From positions 186,001 through 250,000 of the forward strand of contig NZ_JACGLS010000002.1 of assembly GCF_014062345.1 (NCBI RefSeq): a DNA stretch of 64,000 bases, given 5' to 3'. Of the stretch, positions 52,849 to 61,677 are shown piece after piece (position 1 is the first letter of the stretch; every line of letters begins with the position of its first letter). A model generated the notes under the pieces. That model saw only the letters and a list, made by a program, of their open reading frames with translations. It was not told the DNA's origin and ran no database searches. The translations under genes and the position numbers were made by a program. Source of the stretch: Tenacibaculum pelagium (GTDB lineage: Bacteria > Bacteroidota > Bacteroidia > Flavobacteriales > Flavobacteriaceae).

Positions 52849-53328
52849 TTGAAAGCAGAAATCACATATTATAAAACTCCTATAGGAACTGCAAAAATTG
52901 TGGGTGATAAAAATGGAATTCAATCCGTTTCTGTTATTGATGATGCTATTGAAACCTCAACTGATATTCCCACTTGTTTAAAAGATTGCGTGAATCAACT
53001 AGAAGAATATTTCTTAGGTGCTAGAAAAGAGTTTGATTTAAAATTAAATCCACAAGGAACAGATTTTCAACAATCAGTTTGGAAAGAGTTATTAAATATC
53101 TCCTTTGGAAAAAGTAGAACCTATTTAGAACAAACCAAACAACTTGGAGACCCAAAAGCAATTCGCGCTGTAGCTTCAGCTAATGGAAAAAACCCTGTTT
53201 GGATTATCATTCCGTGTCATCGTGTTATTGGTTCAGACGGTTCATTAACTGGATATGCTGGCGGTGTTTGGCGTAAAAAATGGTTACTAGAGCACGAAAG
53301 TGGAAGTAAGCAGCAGAGTTTATTTTAA
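52849..53328 (+). CDS. ogt: Methylated-DNA--protein-cysteine methyltransferase (Ogt)
   Basis: 159 aa starting at TTG 52849 (MKAEITYYKTPIG), one base after the previous stop; no better ATG. C-terminal signature IIPCHRVIG contains the alkyl acceptor Cys, with ASANGKNP and LTGYAGGVWRKKWLL. Repairs O6-alkylguanine. Its 3' end overlaps the converging tadA by 4 bases. Confidence 0.9.
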   Translation: MKAEITYYKTPIGTAKIVGDKNGIQSVSVIDDAIETSTDIPTCLKDCVNQLEEYFLGARKEFDLKLNPQGTDFQQSVWKELLNISFGKSRTYLEQTKQLGDPKAIRAVASANGKNPVWIIIPCHRVIGSDGSLTGYAGGVWRKKWLLEHESGSKQQSLF

Positions 53329-53777
53329 TTCAAATTTCGTTTTTCAATAAAAAATTTCTTCATTAAAAAACTACATTCCTCTTCTAAAACGCCAGAAACG
53401 ACTTTAGTTTTTGGGTGTAATTTAGTTTGCAATACACTAAATCCTAACTTTTGTTCACTTGCTCCGTAAACAATTTTACCTATCTGCGTCCAATAACTAG
53501 CCCCCGCACACATTTGACAAGGCTCTAATGTAACATATAGCGTACAATCTTTTAAATATTTTCCACCTAAAAAATCAGCTGCAGCTGTAAAAGCTTGCAT
53601 TTCGGCGTGCGCAGTTACATCGTTTAATAACTCTGTTAAATTATGAGCTCTTGCAATAATTTGGTCTTTAAAAACGATGATTGCACCTACCGGAACTTCT
53701 CCTTTATCAAAAGCAATTTGAGCCTCTTGCAAAGCTTTTTTCATAAAGTAAGTATCATCAAAAGGATTTATTCCCAT
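53325..53777 (-). CDS. tadA: tRNA-specific adenosine deaminase / nucleoside deaminase
   Basis: 150 aa. Zinc deaminase motifs HAE (DVTAHAEMQAF) and PCQMC (TLEPCQMCAGAS) are complete. GKYLKDCTLYVTLEPC and an ending KKFFIEKR match TadA, which makes inosine at tRNA position 34; guanine or other nucleoside deaminases are close alternatives. Promoter TACTTTTG on minus at 53798-53805. Confidence 0.85.
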   Translation of the reverse strand: MGINPFDDTYFMKKALQEAQIAFDKGEVPVGAIIVFKDQIIARAHNLTELLNDVTAHAEMQAFTAAADFLGGKYLKDCTLYVTLEPCQMCAGASYWTQIGKIVYGASEQKLGFSVLQTKLHPKTKVVSGVLEEECSFLMKKFFIEKRNLN

Positions 53778-53797
53778 AGTGTTGAAAGCGTTTTAAA

Positions 53798-53805
53798 CAA
53801 AAGTA
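53798..53805 (-). promoter_or_regulatory. tadA promoter
   Basis: Minus-strand TACTTTTG fits TAnnTTTG, 20 bases before the tadA ATG. Confidence 0.6.
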
Positions 53806-53839
53806 CCTCAAATTAGTTATTTTTACCAAAAATTACGAT

Positions 53840-54601
53840 TTGATTTCAATCAACACATCTGATAATAAAAAAGTCTATTTTGCTTCCGATCAGCATTTAG
53901 GAGCGCCAACTCCAGAAGCTAGTTTTCCGCGTGAACAAAAGTTTGTGCAATGGCTAAATGAAGTTAAAAAAGATGCCGAAGCTATTTTCTTATTAGGTGA
54001 TTTATTCGATTTTTGGTTTGAATACAAAACAGTTGTCCCAAAAGGGTTTGTTCGTGTTTTAGGGAAACTTGCTGAAATTAAAGACAGCGGAATTCCTATT
54101 TATTTTTTTGTAGGAAATCACGATTTATGGATGTCTGATTATTTTGAAAAAGAATTAAATATACCTGTATATCATTCTCCTCAAGAATTTAAAATTGATG
54201 ATAAAATATTATTAATCGGTCATGGAGATGGATTAGGACCTGAAGACAAAGGGTATAAACGAATGAAAAAAGTTTTTACCTTTAAACCTTTTCAATGGAT
54301 GTTTAGATGGCTACATCCAGATTTAGGAATTCGTTTAGGACAATATATGTCGGTTAAAAACAAACTAATTTCTGGTGATGAAGATGCAAAATTTTTAGGT
54401 GAAGAAAATGAATGGTTAGTACAATATTGTAAGCGAAAATTAGAAACCAAGCACTATGACTATTTTGTTTTTGGACACCGTCATCTTCCTTTAGAAATTA
54501 AACTACAAGAAAATAGTGAATACATAAACACAGGTGATTGGGTAAAATACTTTACCTATGGTGTTTTTGAAGAGAACAAACTTCAATTAAAGGAATATTA
54601 A
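53840..54601 (+). CDS. lpxH: UDP-2,3-diacylglucosamine diphosphatase (LpxH-like)
   Basis: 253 aa starting at TTG 53840; no in-frame ATG is close. Calcineurin-type metallophosphatase: ASDQHLG (metal 1; D and H), GDLFDFWFE, GNHDLW, GHGDGLG and FGHRHLP provide the metal ligands. In lipid A synthesis it hydrolyses UDP-2,3-diacylglucosamine to lipid X. The family also has non-LpxH members, so the specific role is inferred. Confidence 0.83.
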   Translation: MISINTSDNKKVYFASDQHLGAPTPEASFPREQKFVQWLNEVKKDAEAIFLLGDLFDFWFEYKTVVPKGFVRVLGKLAEIKDSGIPIYFFVGNHDLWMSDYFEKELNIPVYHSPQEFKIDDKILLIGHGDGLGPEDKGYKRMKKVFTFKPFQWMFRWLHPDLGIRLGQYMSVKNKLISGDEDAKFLGEENEWLVQYCKRKLETKHYDYFVFGHRHLPLEIKLQENSEYINTGDWVKYFTYGVFEENKLQLKEY

Positions 54602-54632
54602 AAAAAGGCGATGAAATCTCATCGCCTTTTTT
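54602..54632. terminator. Bidirectional terminator
   Basis: Stem AAAAAGGCGATGA / TCATCGCCTTTTTT with loop AATC, between the lpxH-like and TonB receptor genes. Confidence 0.9.
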
Positions 54633-54651
54633 ATTCAGTAATATTTATTTT

Positions 54652-57285
54652 TTAAAACTTAAATGTTAATCCAGCTTTAAAAGTCATACCATTAAAACCA
54701 AATTGGTTTACTTCCCAAGGGTATCTAAAACGTCCTCCTAAATCTGTTACGACATCTCCTTTAGTATCAATTTCATCTGGATAAATATCAAATAGGTTAT
54801 TAACCCCTAAATTTGCAGAAACCTTATCAGAAAAATCATATCCAAAAGACAAATCTGTTATTACTTTACCTCTAAATGTTTGATCTTTTCCTGGGTCTGT
54901 TGCATGTTGCCATTTTACCTCACCAAAATACGTGTTATTTAAACCTGCTCTAAACTTTCCAATCTCATAATTTCCTCCAAAAAGAACCTTCGTATTTGGT
55001 CTTGCACTTATAATCCTCGATTGTTCCTTTCTATTAAAAATAGCATTCTTATAATTTGCTAATTCATTAGGTACATTTACTTCCCCATCTAATTTAGTTC
55101 TATTAATATTTAGAGCTAGATTTAATGCTAGCTTACCTCCTGCTAAATCAATATTTCTACGGCGCATTGTATAATCAAATCCTTCAGTTTTTGTATCAAC
55201 TGCATTAATGAAAAATTTAATACTCGTTATACTATTGTCATCTAAAATTTGTTGGATAGCAGCATTTGTATTTCCGTTATCATCTACTCCTCCAATTTCA
55301 CCAGAAAACAATACTCTATCATTAACTCTTACATTATAATAGTCTAATGAAATGGTAAAATCTCTTGATGCTTTAACAGTTAAACCTGCAGAAATATTTT
55401 TCGAAGTTTCAGCAAACAAAGATGGGACTCCTAATTCTTTAATTCTAGGATCAACATTATTATATGTTCCTTGGTTAGAAATTGTTCCTCCAGAAACTAA
55501 AGTTTGTACGTTACTTAAATATACTTGATGTAAAGAAGGTGCTCTAAAACCCGTACTATATGATGCTCTTAATACTCCTGCTTCACCTATTTTATATCTT
55601 GAATTAACTTTCCATGAAGTATTTCCTCCAAAATCAGAATAGTTCTCATAACGAACCGCTCCACCAATTAAGAAGTCTTCAGAAACATCCCAATCTAAGG
55701 TTCCATATACTCCTACATTGGTTCTAGTTTCATTAACTTCATTAGATGGTTCTAAACCTCTAAAAGAAACTGATTCTGCTTTATAAGGATCTCCATTTGG
55801 ATCTAAAACTGGTCCTTGAATATAAGAAGCCTCTTCTCCTGCTGTTACTTCAAAACGCTCTTGACGTGCTTCAACTCCTAATCCAATACTTACATCCTCT
55901 CCAAAAGATCTACTAACATCAAAATTTCCTATAATATTACTAAAAGCGTAAGCCCCAGCATCAAAGTTTGTAGGGCTATTTGCTCCTAAACTAAGATTTA
56001 AAGTATTATCAATTGTATAATCAACTGAGTTACTACCAAAAGTGGCGCTCAAATCTGCATCAAATCCTCCTAACTTAAATTTACTTCCTGCTGTAAATAA
56101 AATATCTTGAATATCTGTTTCGAAAGTAGGTTGAAAACCATTATAAGTTTCTCCTGATGGAGTTAACAACCCAAAATCTGGTACCCAATAAGGAGGTCTA
56201 TACAAAGCAAAGCTTTTCCCTTGTCTTATATTAAATCCTCCAAACCCGTAAATTTTTGTGTTTTCATTTAAAGGGTATTCGGCATTGATAAATAAATCCC
56301 CTTTTTTCATTTCTGGTTGACCAATAGTCATACCCAAATCTGGATTATCTTTAGTCCACTGATTGTCTACCCCAAATAAACCATCTTTACCTGGTTCACC
56401 AGCTCTATCTGTATAATCTTGATAACTTAATCCTAATGTAGCATTTACAAATCCTCCATCACTAAAAGTAAACGTGTGATTTACATCTGCTGCTGCATTA
56501 AACCCATCTCCTTCTTTAGTAATACCAGAACTAAAATTAACTTGAGTATAATCAATATTTTTCTTTAAAATGATGTTAACAACACCAGCTACAGCATCAG
56601 AACCGTATTGGGCAGAAGCTCCATCTCTTAACACTTCTACTCTTTCGATAGCAGCTGTAGGAATACTTTTCATATCCGTACCTACTTCACCCTTACCTGG
56701 TGTATCGTTTACATAAACTAATGCACTTTGATTTTTACGCTTACCATTTATTAAAACTAATGTTCTACTTGGACCTAAACCACGTAAATCTGCTGGATCA
56801 AAATGAGCAGTTGCATCTGAAATCGTCTGATTACTTGCATTATATGAAGGAACTGCATACGTTAGCATTTGGTCAATACTAGTTTGCCCTGTAGCTTGTA
56901 ATTCTCTCACACTCACATTATCAATTGGTACAGCTGAATCTAAAATTGTTCTTGGTTTAGATCGATTTCCTGTTAAAACTACCTCATCTAAAACATTATT
57001 CTCTTTAAGGGTTACAGCTATATACGAAGTTTTATAAACTGTTTCTTCTAAAGTTGAAAAACCAACGAAAGAGAACACTAAAGTTACTGGAATCTGTTTT
57101 ACTCCAAGTATAAACTCTCCATTTTCATCTGTGCTTACCCCATTTGTAGTACCCTTCTCTAAAACATTAACGTAGGGTAATGGCGCTCCATTCTCATCTG
57201 TTACTTTACCTTTCATTTGTTGAGCTGACACAACTATAGTAGCCATAAATAAACTCATTACAAATAGTTTAAATTTTAAATTCAT
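54652..57285 (-). CDS. TonB-dependent outer-membrane receptor (second)
   Basis: 877 aa from the ATG at 57283-57285 (MNLKFKLFVMSLFMATIVVSAQ, a normal signal); an upstream ATG at 57315 is less likely. CarboxypepD_reg-like domain (about 23-100), then plug (NVLDEVVLTGNRSKPRTI, LRGLGPSRTLVLINGKRKN, VEVLRDGASAQYGSDAVAGVVNI), then a large barrel ending GLTFKF with terminal Phe. Plug sequence places it in the iTonB/FecA-like group rather than SusC. No SusD and no TonB gene adjacent; ligand unknown. Confidence 0.9.
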   Translation of the reverse strand: MNLKFKLFVMSLFMATIVVSAQQMKGKVTDENGAPLPYVNVLEKGTTNGVSTDENGEFILGVKQIPVTLVFSFVGFSTLEETVYKTSYIAVTLKENNVLDEVVLTGNRSKPRTILDSAVPIDNVSVRELQATGQTSIDQMLTYAVPSYNASNQTISDATAHFDPADLRGLGPSRTLVLINGKRKNQSALVYVNDTPGKGEVGTDMKSIPTAAIERVEVLRDGASAQYGSDAVAGVVNIILKKNIDYTQVNFSSGITKEGDGFNAAADVNHTFTFSDGGFVNATLGLSYQDYTDRAGEPGKDGLFGVDNQWTKDNPDLGMTIGQPEMKKGDLFINAEYPLNENTKIYGFGGFNIRQGKSFALYRPPYWVPDFGLLTPSGETYNGFQPTFETDIQDILFTAGSKFKLGGFDADLSATFGSNSVDYTIDNTLNLSLGANSPTNFDAGAYAFSNIIGNFDVSRSFGEDVSIGLGVEARQERFEVTAGEEASYIQGPVLDPNGDPYKAESVSFRGLEPSNEVNETRTNVGVYGTLDWDVSEDFLIGGAVRYENYSDFGGNTSWKVNSRYKIGEAGVLRASYSTGFRAPSLHQVYLSNVQTLVSGGTISNQGTYNNVDPRIKELGVPSLFAETSKNISAGLTVKASRDFTISLDYYNVRVNDRVLFSGEIGGVDDNGNTNAAIQQILDDNSITSIKFFINAVDTKTEGFDYTMRRRNIDLAGGKLALNLALNINRTKLDGEVNVPNELANYKNAIFNRKEQSRIISARPNTKVLFGGNYEIGKFRAGLNNTYFGEVKWQHATDPGKDQTFRGKVITDLSFGYDFSDKVSANLGVNNLFDIYPDEIDTKGDVVTDLGGRFRYPWEVNQFGFNGMTFKAGLTFKF

Positions 57286-57463
57286 AGTATAAATTTTAAG
57301 ATTAGTTACTAACAATAATACTAATTTTCAATTTAAAAAACACATTTACAACTAGTTAAAAACAATGCAATACCTTTTTTTAAAGATTATAATTAACATT
57401 CTTTTAAATACTTTTCATTTTTGCTTTAACCTTACTTTAACAGCAGTTATTTTCTTATTATTG

Positions 57464-57471
57464 TAGCTTTG
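57464..57471 (+). promoter_or_regulatory. Promoter of the Bat operon
   Basis: TAGCTTTG fits TAnnTTTG, 32 bases before the moxR ATG. Directly in the 218-base gap shared with the divergent receptor gene. Confidence 0.6.
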
Positions 57472-57503
57472 TTTCACAAAAATTATAATATATTTCAATT
57501 ACT

Positions 57504-58493
57504 ATGGATATAGATGTAAGAGCTATAAATGAAAAGATAGAAAGAGAGAGTGCTTTTGTTGACTTATTAACCGCTGAGATGAATAAAGTAATCATAGGTC
57601 AAAAGTATATGATCGAGCGATTATTAATTGGTCTTTTAGGTAACGGACATATTCTTTTAGAAGGTGTTCCTGGACTAGCAAAAACTCTAGCGATTAACAC
57701 TTTATCAAAAGCAGTTGAGGCAAGTTTTAGTCGTGTTCAATTTACACCAGACTTATTACCTGCCGATGTCGTAGGTACGATGATTTACAATGTAAAAGAA
57801 AATGATTTTGCTATAAAAAAGGGGCCAATTTTTGCAAATTTTGTTTTAGCTGATGAGATTAACCGTGCTCCTGCTAAGGTCCAATCTGCTTTATTAGAGG
57901 CAATGCAAGAACGTCAAATTACTATTGGCGATGAAACTTTTAAGTTAGACGAGCCTTTCTTAGTAATGGCGACTCAAAATCCTGTTGAACAAGAAGGAAC
58001 TTATCCTTTACCTGAAGCTCAGGTTGACCGTTTTATGCTAAAAACAGTTATTGATTATCCAAAATTAGAGGATGAGCAATTAATTATGCGTCAAAATTTA
58101 AACGGAGGTTTTGCAAAAGTAAATCCAGTAGTTTCTGTCGATCAGATTATTAAAGCTCGTGAAGCTGTTAATGAAGTATATATGGATGAGAAAATCGAAA
58201 AATATATTCTTGATATTATTTTCGCCACTCGTTATCCTGAAAGATATAACTTAGAAAAATTACAGCCATTAATTAGTTTTGGCTCTTCTCCTCGTGGAAG
58301 TATTGCATTAGCAAAAGCTGCAAAATGTTATGCTTTTATTAAAAGAAGAGGTTATGTAATACCTGAAGATGTTCGTGCCATTGTAAATGATGTTTTAAGA
58401 CATAGGATAGGAATTACTTATGAAGCTGAAGCAGAAAATATTACTTCTTTAGACATTATCAATTCAATTATCAACGAAGTTCAAGTACCATAA
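57504..58493 (+). CDS. moxR: MoxR-family AAA+ ATPase of the Bat operon
   Basis: 329 aa. Walker A GVPGLAKT (about 54-61), Walker B VLADEINRAP, sensor stretch MATQNPVEQEGTYPLPEAQVDRFM. MoxR proteins are chaperone-like ATPases that act with von Willebrand A-domain proteins, here those encoded downstream. Usual length, intact motifs; first gene of the operon. Confidence 0.94.
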   Translation: MDIDVRAINEKIERESAFVDLLTAEMNKVIIGQKYMIERLLIGLLGNGHILLEGVPGLAKTLAINTLSKAVEASFSRVQFTPDLLPADVVGTMIYNVKENDFAIKKGPIFANFVLADEINRAPAKVQSALLEAMQERQITIGDETFKLDEPFLVMATQNPVEQEGTYPLPEAQVDRFMLKTVIDYPKLEDEQLIMRQNLNGGFAKVNPVVSVDQIIKAREAVNEVYMDEKIEKYILDIIFATRYPERYNLEKLQPLISFGSSPRGSIALAKAAKCYAFIKRRGYVIPEDVRAIVNDVLRHRIGITYEAEAENITSLDIINSIINEVQVP

Positions 58494-58545
58494 ATAAATT
58501 TACTAGCGTCCTAACAACACAACAACAGGAAATAATTTACCCCCT

Positions 58546-58553
58546 TAAATTTG
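58546..58553 (+). promoter_or_regulatory. Possible internal promoter in the Bat operon
   Basis: TAAATTTG fits TAnnTTTG and ends only 6 bases before the ATG at 58560, so a transcript from here would be nearly leaderless. It may be fortuitous. Confidence 0.35.
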
Positions 58554-58559
58554 CTATAA

Positions 58560-58889
58560 ATGACATTTAAATTAACAACGTACAAAACGTTAAAAGGAAC
58601 AAAAGAAATTTTAGAATTAAAAAAGAAAAAAAGTACCGAAGCAATTATTTACAAAGATAACACCCCAAGTTATTATGTAGATTGTTTTGATTTACATACA
58701 GAATCAAACGTTATAATGAATAGTTTGGTTTTATGCCAACAACGAAAATTGAGTGATGTAATTAAAGAAATTGGCAAAAAAAATAATATAAATTTATCTA
58801 TACAAGAAGCACCTTTTTTATCTTTTGAAAAAAGTGTAGAGTATACAGAAATGGAACTTCCTCCATTACCTGAATCTTGGTTAAATTAA
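58560..58889 (+). CDS. Uncharacterised 109-aa protein within the Bat operon
   Basis: 109 aa, soluble, no signal, not recognised. It lies between moxR (66-base gap) and the DUF58 gene, with which it shares a TAATG overlap, so it is co-translated. Composition is K/E/L rich with a short Pro-rich end (LPPLPESWLN). The usual moxR-DUF58 neighbour pair normally has no gene between. Role unknown; an adaptor for MoxR or for the DUF58 protein is possible. Confidence 0.65.
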   Translation: MTFKLTTYKTLKGTKEILELKKKKSTEAIIYKDNTPSYYVDCFDLHTESNVIMNSLVLCQQRKLSDVIKEIGKKNNINLSIQEAPFLSFEKSVEYTEMELPPLPESWLN

Positions 58890-59755
58890 TGGATACAAAA
58901 GAATTACTAAAAAAAGTTCGTAAAATAGAGATTAAGACACGTCGTTTGTCAAATCATATCTTCGGAGGAGAATATCATTCAACCTTTAAAGGTCGTGGTA
59001 TGACATTTTCTGAAGTTCGTCAATATCAATATGGTGATGACATTAGAGCCATCGATTGGAATGTTACTGCACGCTATAACGAACCTTATATTAAAGTTTT
59101 TGAAGAGGAACGCGAACTAACCATGATGTTGGTGGTCGATATTTCTGGTTCAGAATTTTTTGGTACTTCTGAGCAATTTAAAAAAGACACGGTTACCGAG
59201 ATTGCTGCAACACTTGCTTTCTCTGCTATTCAAAATAACGATAAAGTTGGATTAATTTTATTTTCTGATCAAGTTGAATTATACATTCCTCCTAAAAAAG
59301 GAAAAAGTCATGTACTTAGAATTATTAGAGAATTAATCGAATTCCAACCTAAAAGTAAGCAAACCAACATTAGTGAAGCTTTAAAATTTTTATCAAACAT
59401 TATGAAAAAGAAAGCGATTGTTTTTATGCTTTCTGATTTTATGGATGATAATTACGAGCGTACTTTAAAAATTGTTGGAAACAAACATGATGTTACAGGT
59501 ATTCGTGTGTACGACAAACACGATGAAGAAATTCCTAATCTAGGAATGGTACCAATGACTGATGCTGAAACTGGAAAAACACATTTAATAAACACTAGCT
59601 CATCATCTGTTAGAACTCAATATAAAGCAAATGCTTTACGATTATCTGACTATTTTGAAACTACTTTTAAGAAAAGTGGCTCAGGAACAATTAGCACTCG
59701 TGTTGATGAAAGTTATGTGAAAAAATTATTAGGATACTTTAAAAGAAAAGGATAG
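58889..59755 (+). CDS. DUF58 von Willebrand A-like protein of the Bat operon
   Basis: 288 aa from the ATG at 58889 (overlapping the previous stop); the longer frame starting at a TTG is not needed. DUF58 signature FKGRGMTFSEVRQYQYGDDIRAIDWNVTAR at about 35-64, then a VWA-type fold with MIDAS DISGS (about 85-89). Predicted cytosolic. Acts with MoxR ATPase in Bat-type systems, exact client unknown. Confidence 0.9.
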   Translation: MDTKELLKKVRKIEIKTRRLSNHIFGGEYHSTFKGRGMTFSEVRQYQYGDDIRAIDWNVTARYNEPYIKVFEEERELTMMLVVDISGSEFFGTSEQFKKDTVTEIAATLAFSAIQNNDKVGLILFSDQVELYIPPKKGKSHVLRIIRELIEFQPKSKQTNISEALKFLSNIMKKKAIVFMLSDFMDDNYERTLKIVGNKHDVTGIRVYDKHDEEIPNLGMVPMTDAETGKTHLINTSSSSVRTQYKANALRLSDYFETTFKKSGSGTISTRVDESYVKKLLGYFKRKG

Positions 59756-59762
59756 TGTAATA

Positions 59763-60680
59763 ATGAAAAATAAGCTACTCTACATATTTATATTTTTATC
59801 TGCTTTCGGATTTTCTCAATCCAGTAAAGTACAAGTTGAAGTTGACACAACCAATATTAGAATTGGTGAGCAGTTTCAATATAAAATTTCGGTAGACGGA
59901 ACTGAAAATGTAATTATTCCTAAATTAGAAAACCTAAAAGGATTAGAAGTTGTAGATACTTTAAAAATAGATACCATTAAAAACAAACTAGTTCAAAAAT
60001 ATATTTTAACTGGTTTTGATAGTGGTGCTTTTTATATTCCACAGCAACAAATTTTCATTAAAAATCAAGCTTATTTAACTGATAGTTTATTAATTAATGT
60101 AGCTACAGTTGCTATTGATACAACTAAAATCAAAAAATTTCCTATTAAAGGAATTAAAGGAGAACCTTATCAATTTGATGACTTTAAAAATTACATTTAT
60201 TGGGGTATTGCTATTTTAATTCTTTTAGGATTATTGATCTATTATTTTATTTTCAAAAAGAAAAAACAAACTGAAGAAGAAGTAACAATACCATTATTAC
60301 CTCCTTACGAAGAAGCCATTCAAAAACTGCAAGAATTAGATGAAAAGTTATTATGGCAAAACAATCATATTAAAAAATATTATAGCGAATTAACAGGAAT
60401 TGTAAGAGGTTATATTGAGAGAGAATTAAACATTCCTGCATTAGAAAGTACAACTGATGAGTTAATTGATGTTATCAGAGATTTTAGTGATGTAAAATCT
60501 ATTGAGACTAATAAAGAAACAATTCAAAAGCTAAAAGAGCTATTACAAGAATCAGATTTGGTAAAGTTTGCTAAATCAAAACCGATGTCTCACGAAATTG
60601 AACAAGATCGTAAAGATGCAAAAGATGTAATAGACAATTTAAAACCTAAAAAAGAAGTTGTAGAAGATGAAGTGGAATAA
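59763..60680 (+). CDS. Bat operon membrane protein with periplasmic N-terminal domain
   Basis: 305 aa. Signal peptide (about 1-17, ending GFSQ), a beta-rich periplasmic domain resembling BatD repeats (VQVEVDTTNIRIGEQFQYKISV at about 22-44), one transmembrane helix (about 144-163, WGIAILILLGLLIYYFIF), then a cytosolic helical domain (LLPPYEEAIQKLQELDE ... KYYSELTGIVRGYIERELNIPALESTTDELI), like the DUF4381 tail. The last 14 bases overlap batA. Likely couples an outer-face sensor or binding domain to the cytoplasmic MoxR partners. Confidence 0.75.
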   Translation: MKNKLLYIFIFLSAFGFSQSSKVQVEVDTTNIRIGEQFQYKISVDGTENVIIPKLENLKGLEVVDTLKIDTIKNKLVQKYILTGFDSGAFYIPQQQIFIKNQAYLTDSLLINVATVAIDTTKIKKFPIKGIKGEPYQFDDFKNYIYWGIAILILLGLLIYYFIFKKKKQTEEEVTIPLLPPYEEAIQKLQELDEKLLWQNNHIKKYYSELTGIVRGYIERELNIPALESTTDELIDVIRDFSDVKSIETNKETIQKLKELLQESDLVKFAKSKPMSHEIEQDRKDAKDVIDNLKPKKEVVEDEVE

Positions 60681-61674
60681 TTTTGAATTTCATAGTCCAG
60701 AGTTTTTATGGTTGCTAATATTAATTCCTTTATTAGCTTTTTGGAATTTCTATTCTCGAAAAAAAGACACAGCTCAATTAACCATATCTAGTGTTAAAGG
60801 GTTTAAAGTGCAAGGTTCAATTTTACCAAAATTTAAGCCTTTGTTATACTTGTTACGACTGTTAGCATTAACTTGTTTAATCATTGCTTTAGCACGTCCT
60901 AGAAATGTTGCTATAAGTAAAAAAACAAAATCTAATCGAGGTATCGATATTGTTATGGCTGTAGATGTTTCTGCAAGTATGTTAGCAAAAGATTTAAAGC
61001 CAAACAGATTAGAGGCACTTAAAAGAGTAGCTACCGATTTTGTAAATCGCAGACCTAATGATAGAATCGGAATCGTATCCTATGCGGGTGAAAGTTTTAC
61101 CCAAACCCCTATTACGAGTGATAAATCAATCGTTAAAAGAACGCTTTCAGAAATTAAATGGGGACAGCTTGAAGGTGGTACCGCTATTGGTATGGGATTG
61201 GGTTCTGCTGTAAACAGATTAAAAGAAAGCAAAGCAAAAAGTAAAGTTATTATTTTACTAACTGATGGTGTAAATAATGCGGGATTTGTAGATCCTAAAA
61301 CTGCTACCGAATTAGCCAAGGGAAATAATATTAAAGTGTACACTATAGGAATAGGTACTAACGGAATGGCTCCTTTTCCTTGGACAAGAAATCCAAGAAC
61401 TGGAAAGATTTCTTTTCAAAACCAACAAGTTGAAATTGACGAAGCTTTATTAAAACATATTGCTAAAGAAACAGATGGTAAATATTTTAGAGCTACAAAC
61501 AACTCTAAATTAAAAGCTATCTATGATGAGATTGACAAGCTTGAGAAAACTAAAATTGAAGAATTCAAATACTATAATTACACCGAAAAATACAGGTTTC
61601 TTGTGTTTTTAGCTGGCATCTTTTTATTGTTAGAATTCTTATTAAAAAACACACTATTTAAAAGTTTTATATAA
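60667..61674 (+). CDS. batA: von Willebrand A-domain membrane protein BatA
   Basis: 335 aa. Two N-terminal helices (about 11-26, 53-76), a VWA domain with MIDAS DVSAS (about 100-104), DxSxS pattern complete, then GGTAIGMGL and TDGVNNAG, and a C-terminal helix (about 312-332). Acts in the envelope with BatB and BatC. Start codon overlaps the previous gene by 14 bases. Confidence 0.92.
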   Translation: MKWNNFEFHSPEFLWLLILIPLLAFWNFYSRKKDTAQLTISSVKGFKVQGSILPKFKPLLYLLRLLALTCLIIALARPRNVAISKKTKSNRGIDIVMAVDVSASMLAKDLKPNRLEALKRVATDFVNRRPNDRIGIVSYAGESFTQTPITSDKSIVKRTLSEIKWGQLEGGTAIGMGLGSAVNRLKESKAKSKVIILLTDGVNNAGFVDPKTATELAKGNNIKVYTIGIGTNGMAPFPWTRNPRTGKISFQNQQVEIDEALLKHIAKETDGKYFRATNNSKLKAIYDEIDKLEKTKIEEFKYYNYTEKYRFLVFLAGIFLLLEFLLKNTLFKSFI

Positions 61675-61677
61675 ACA

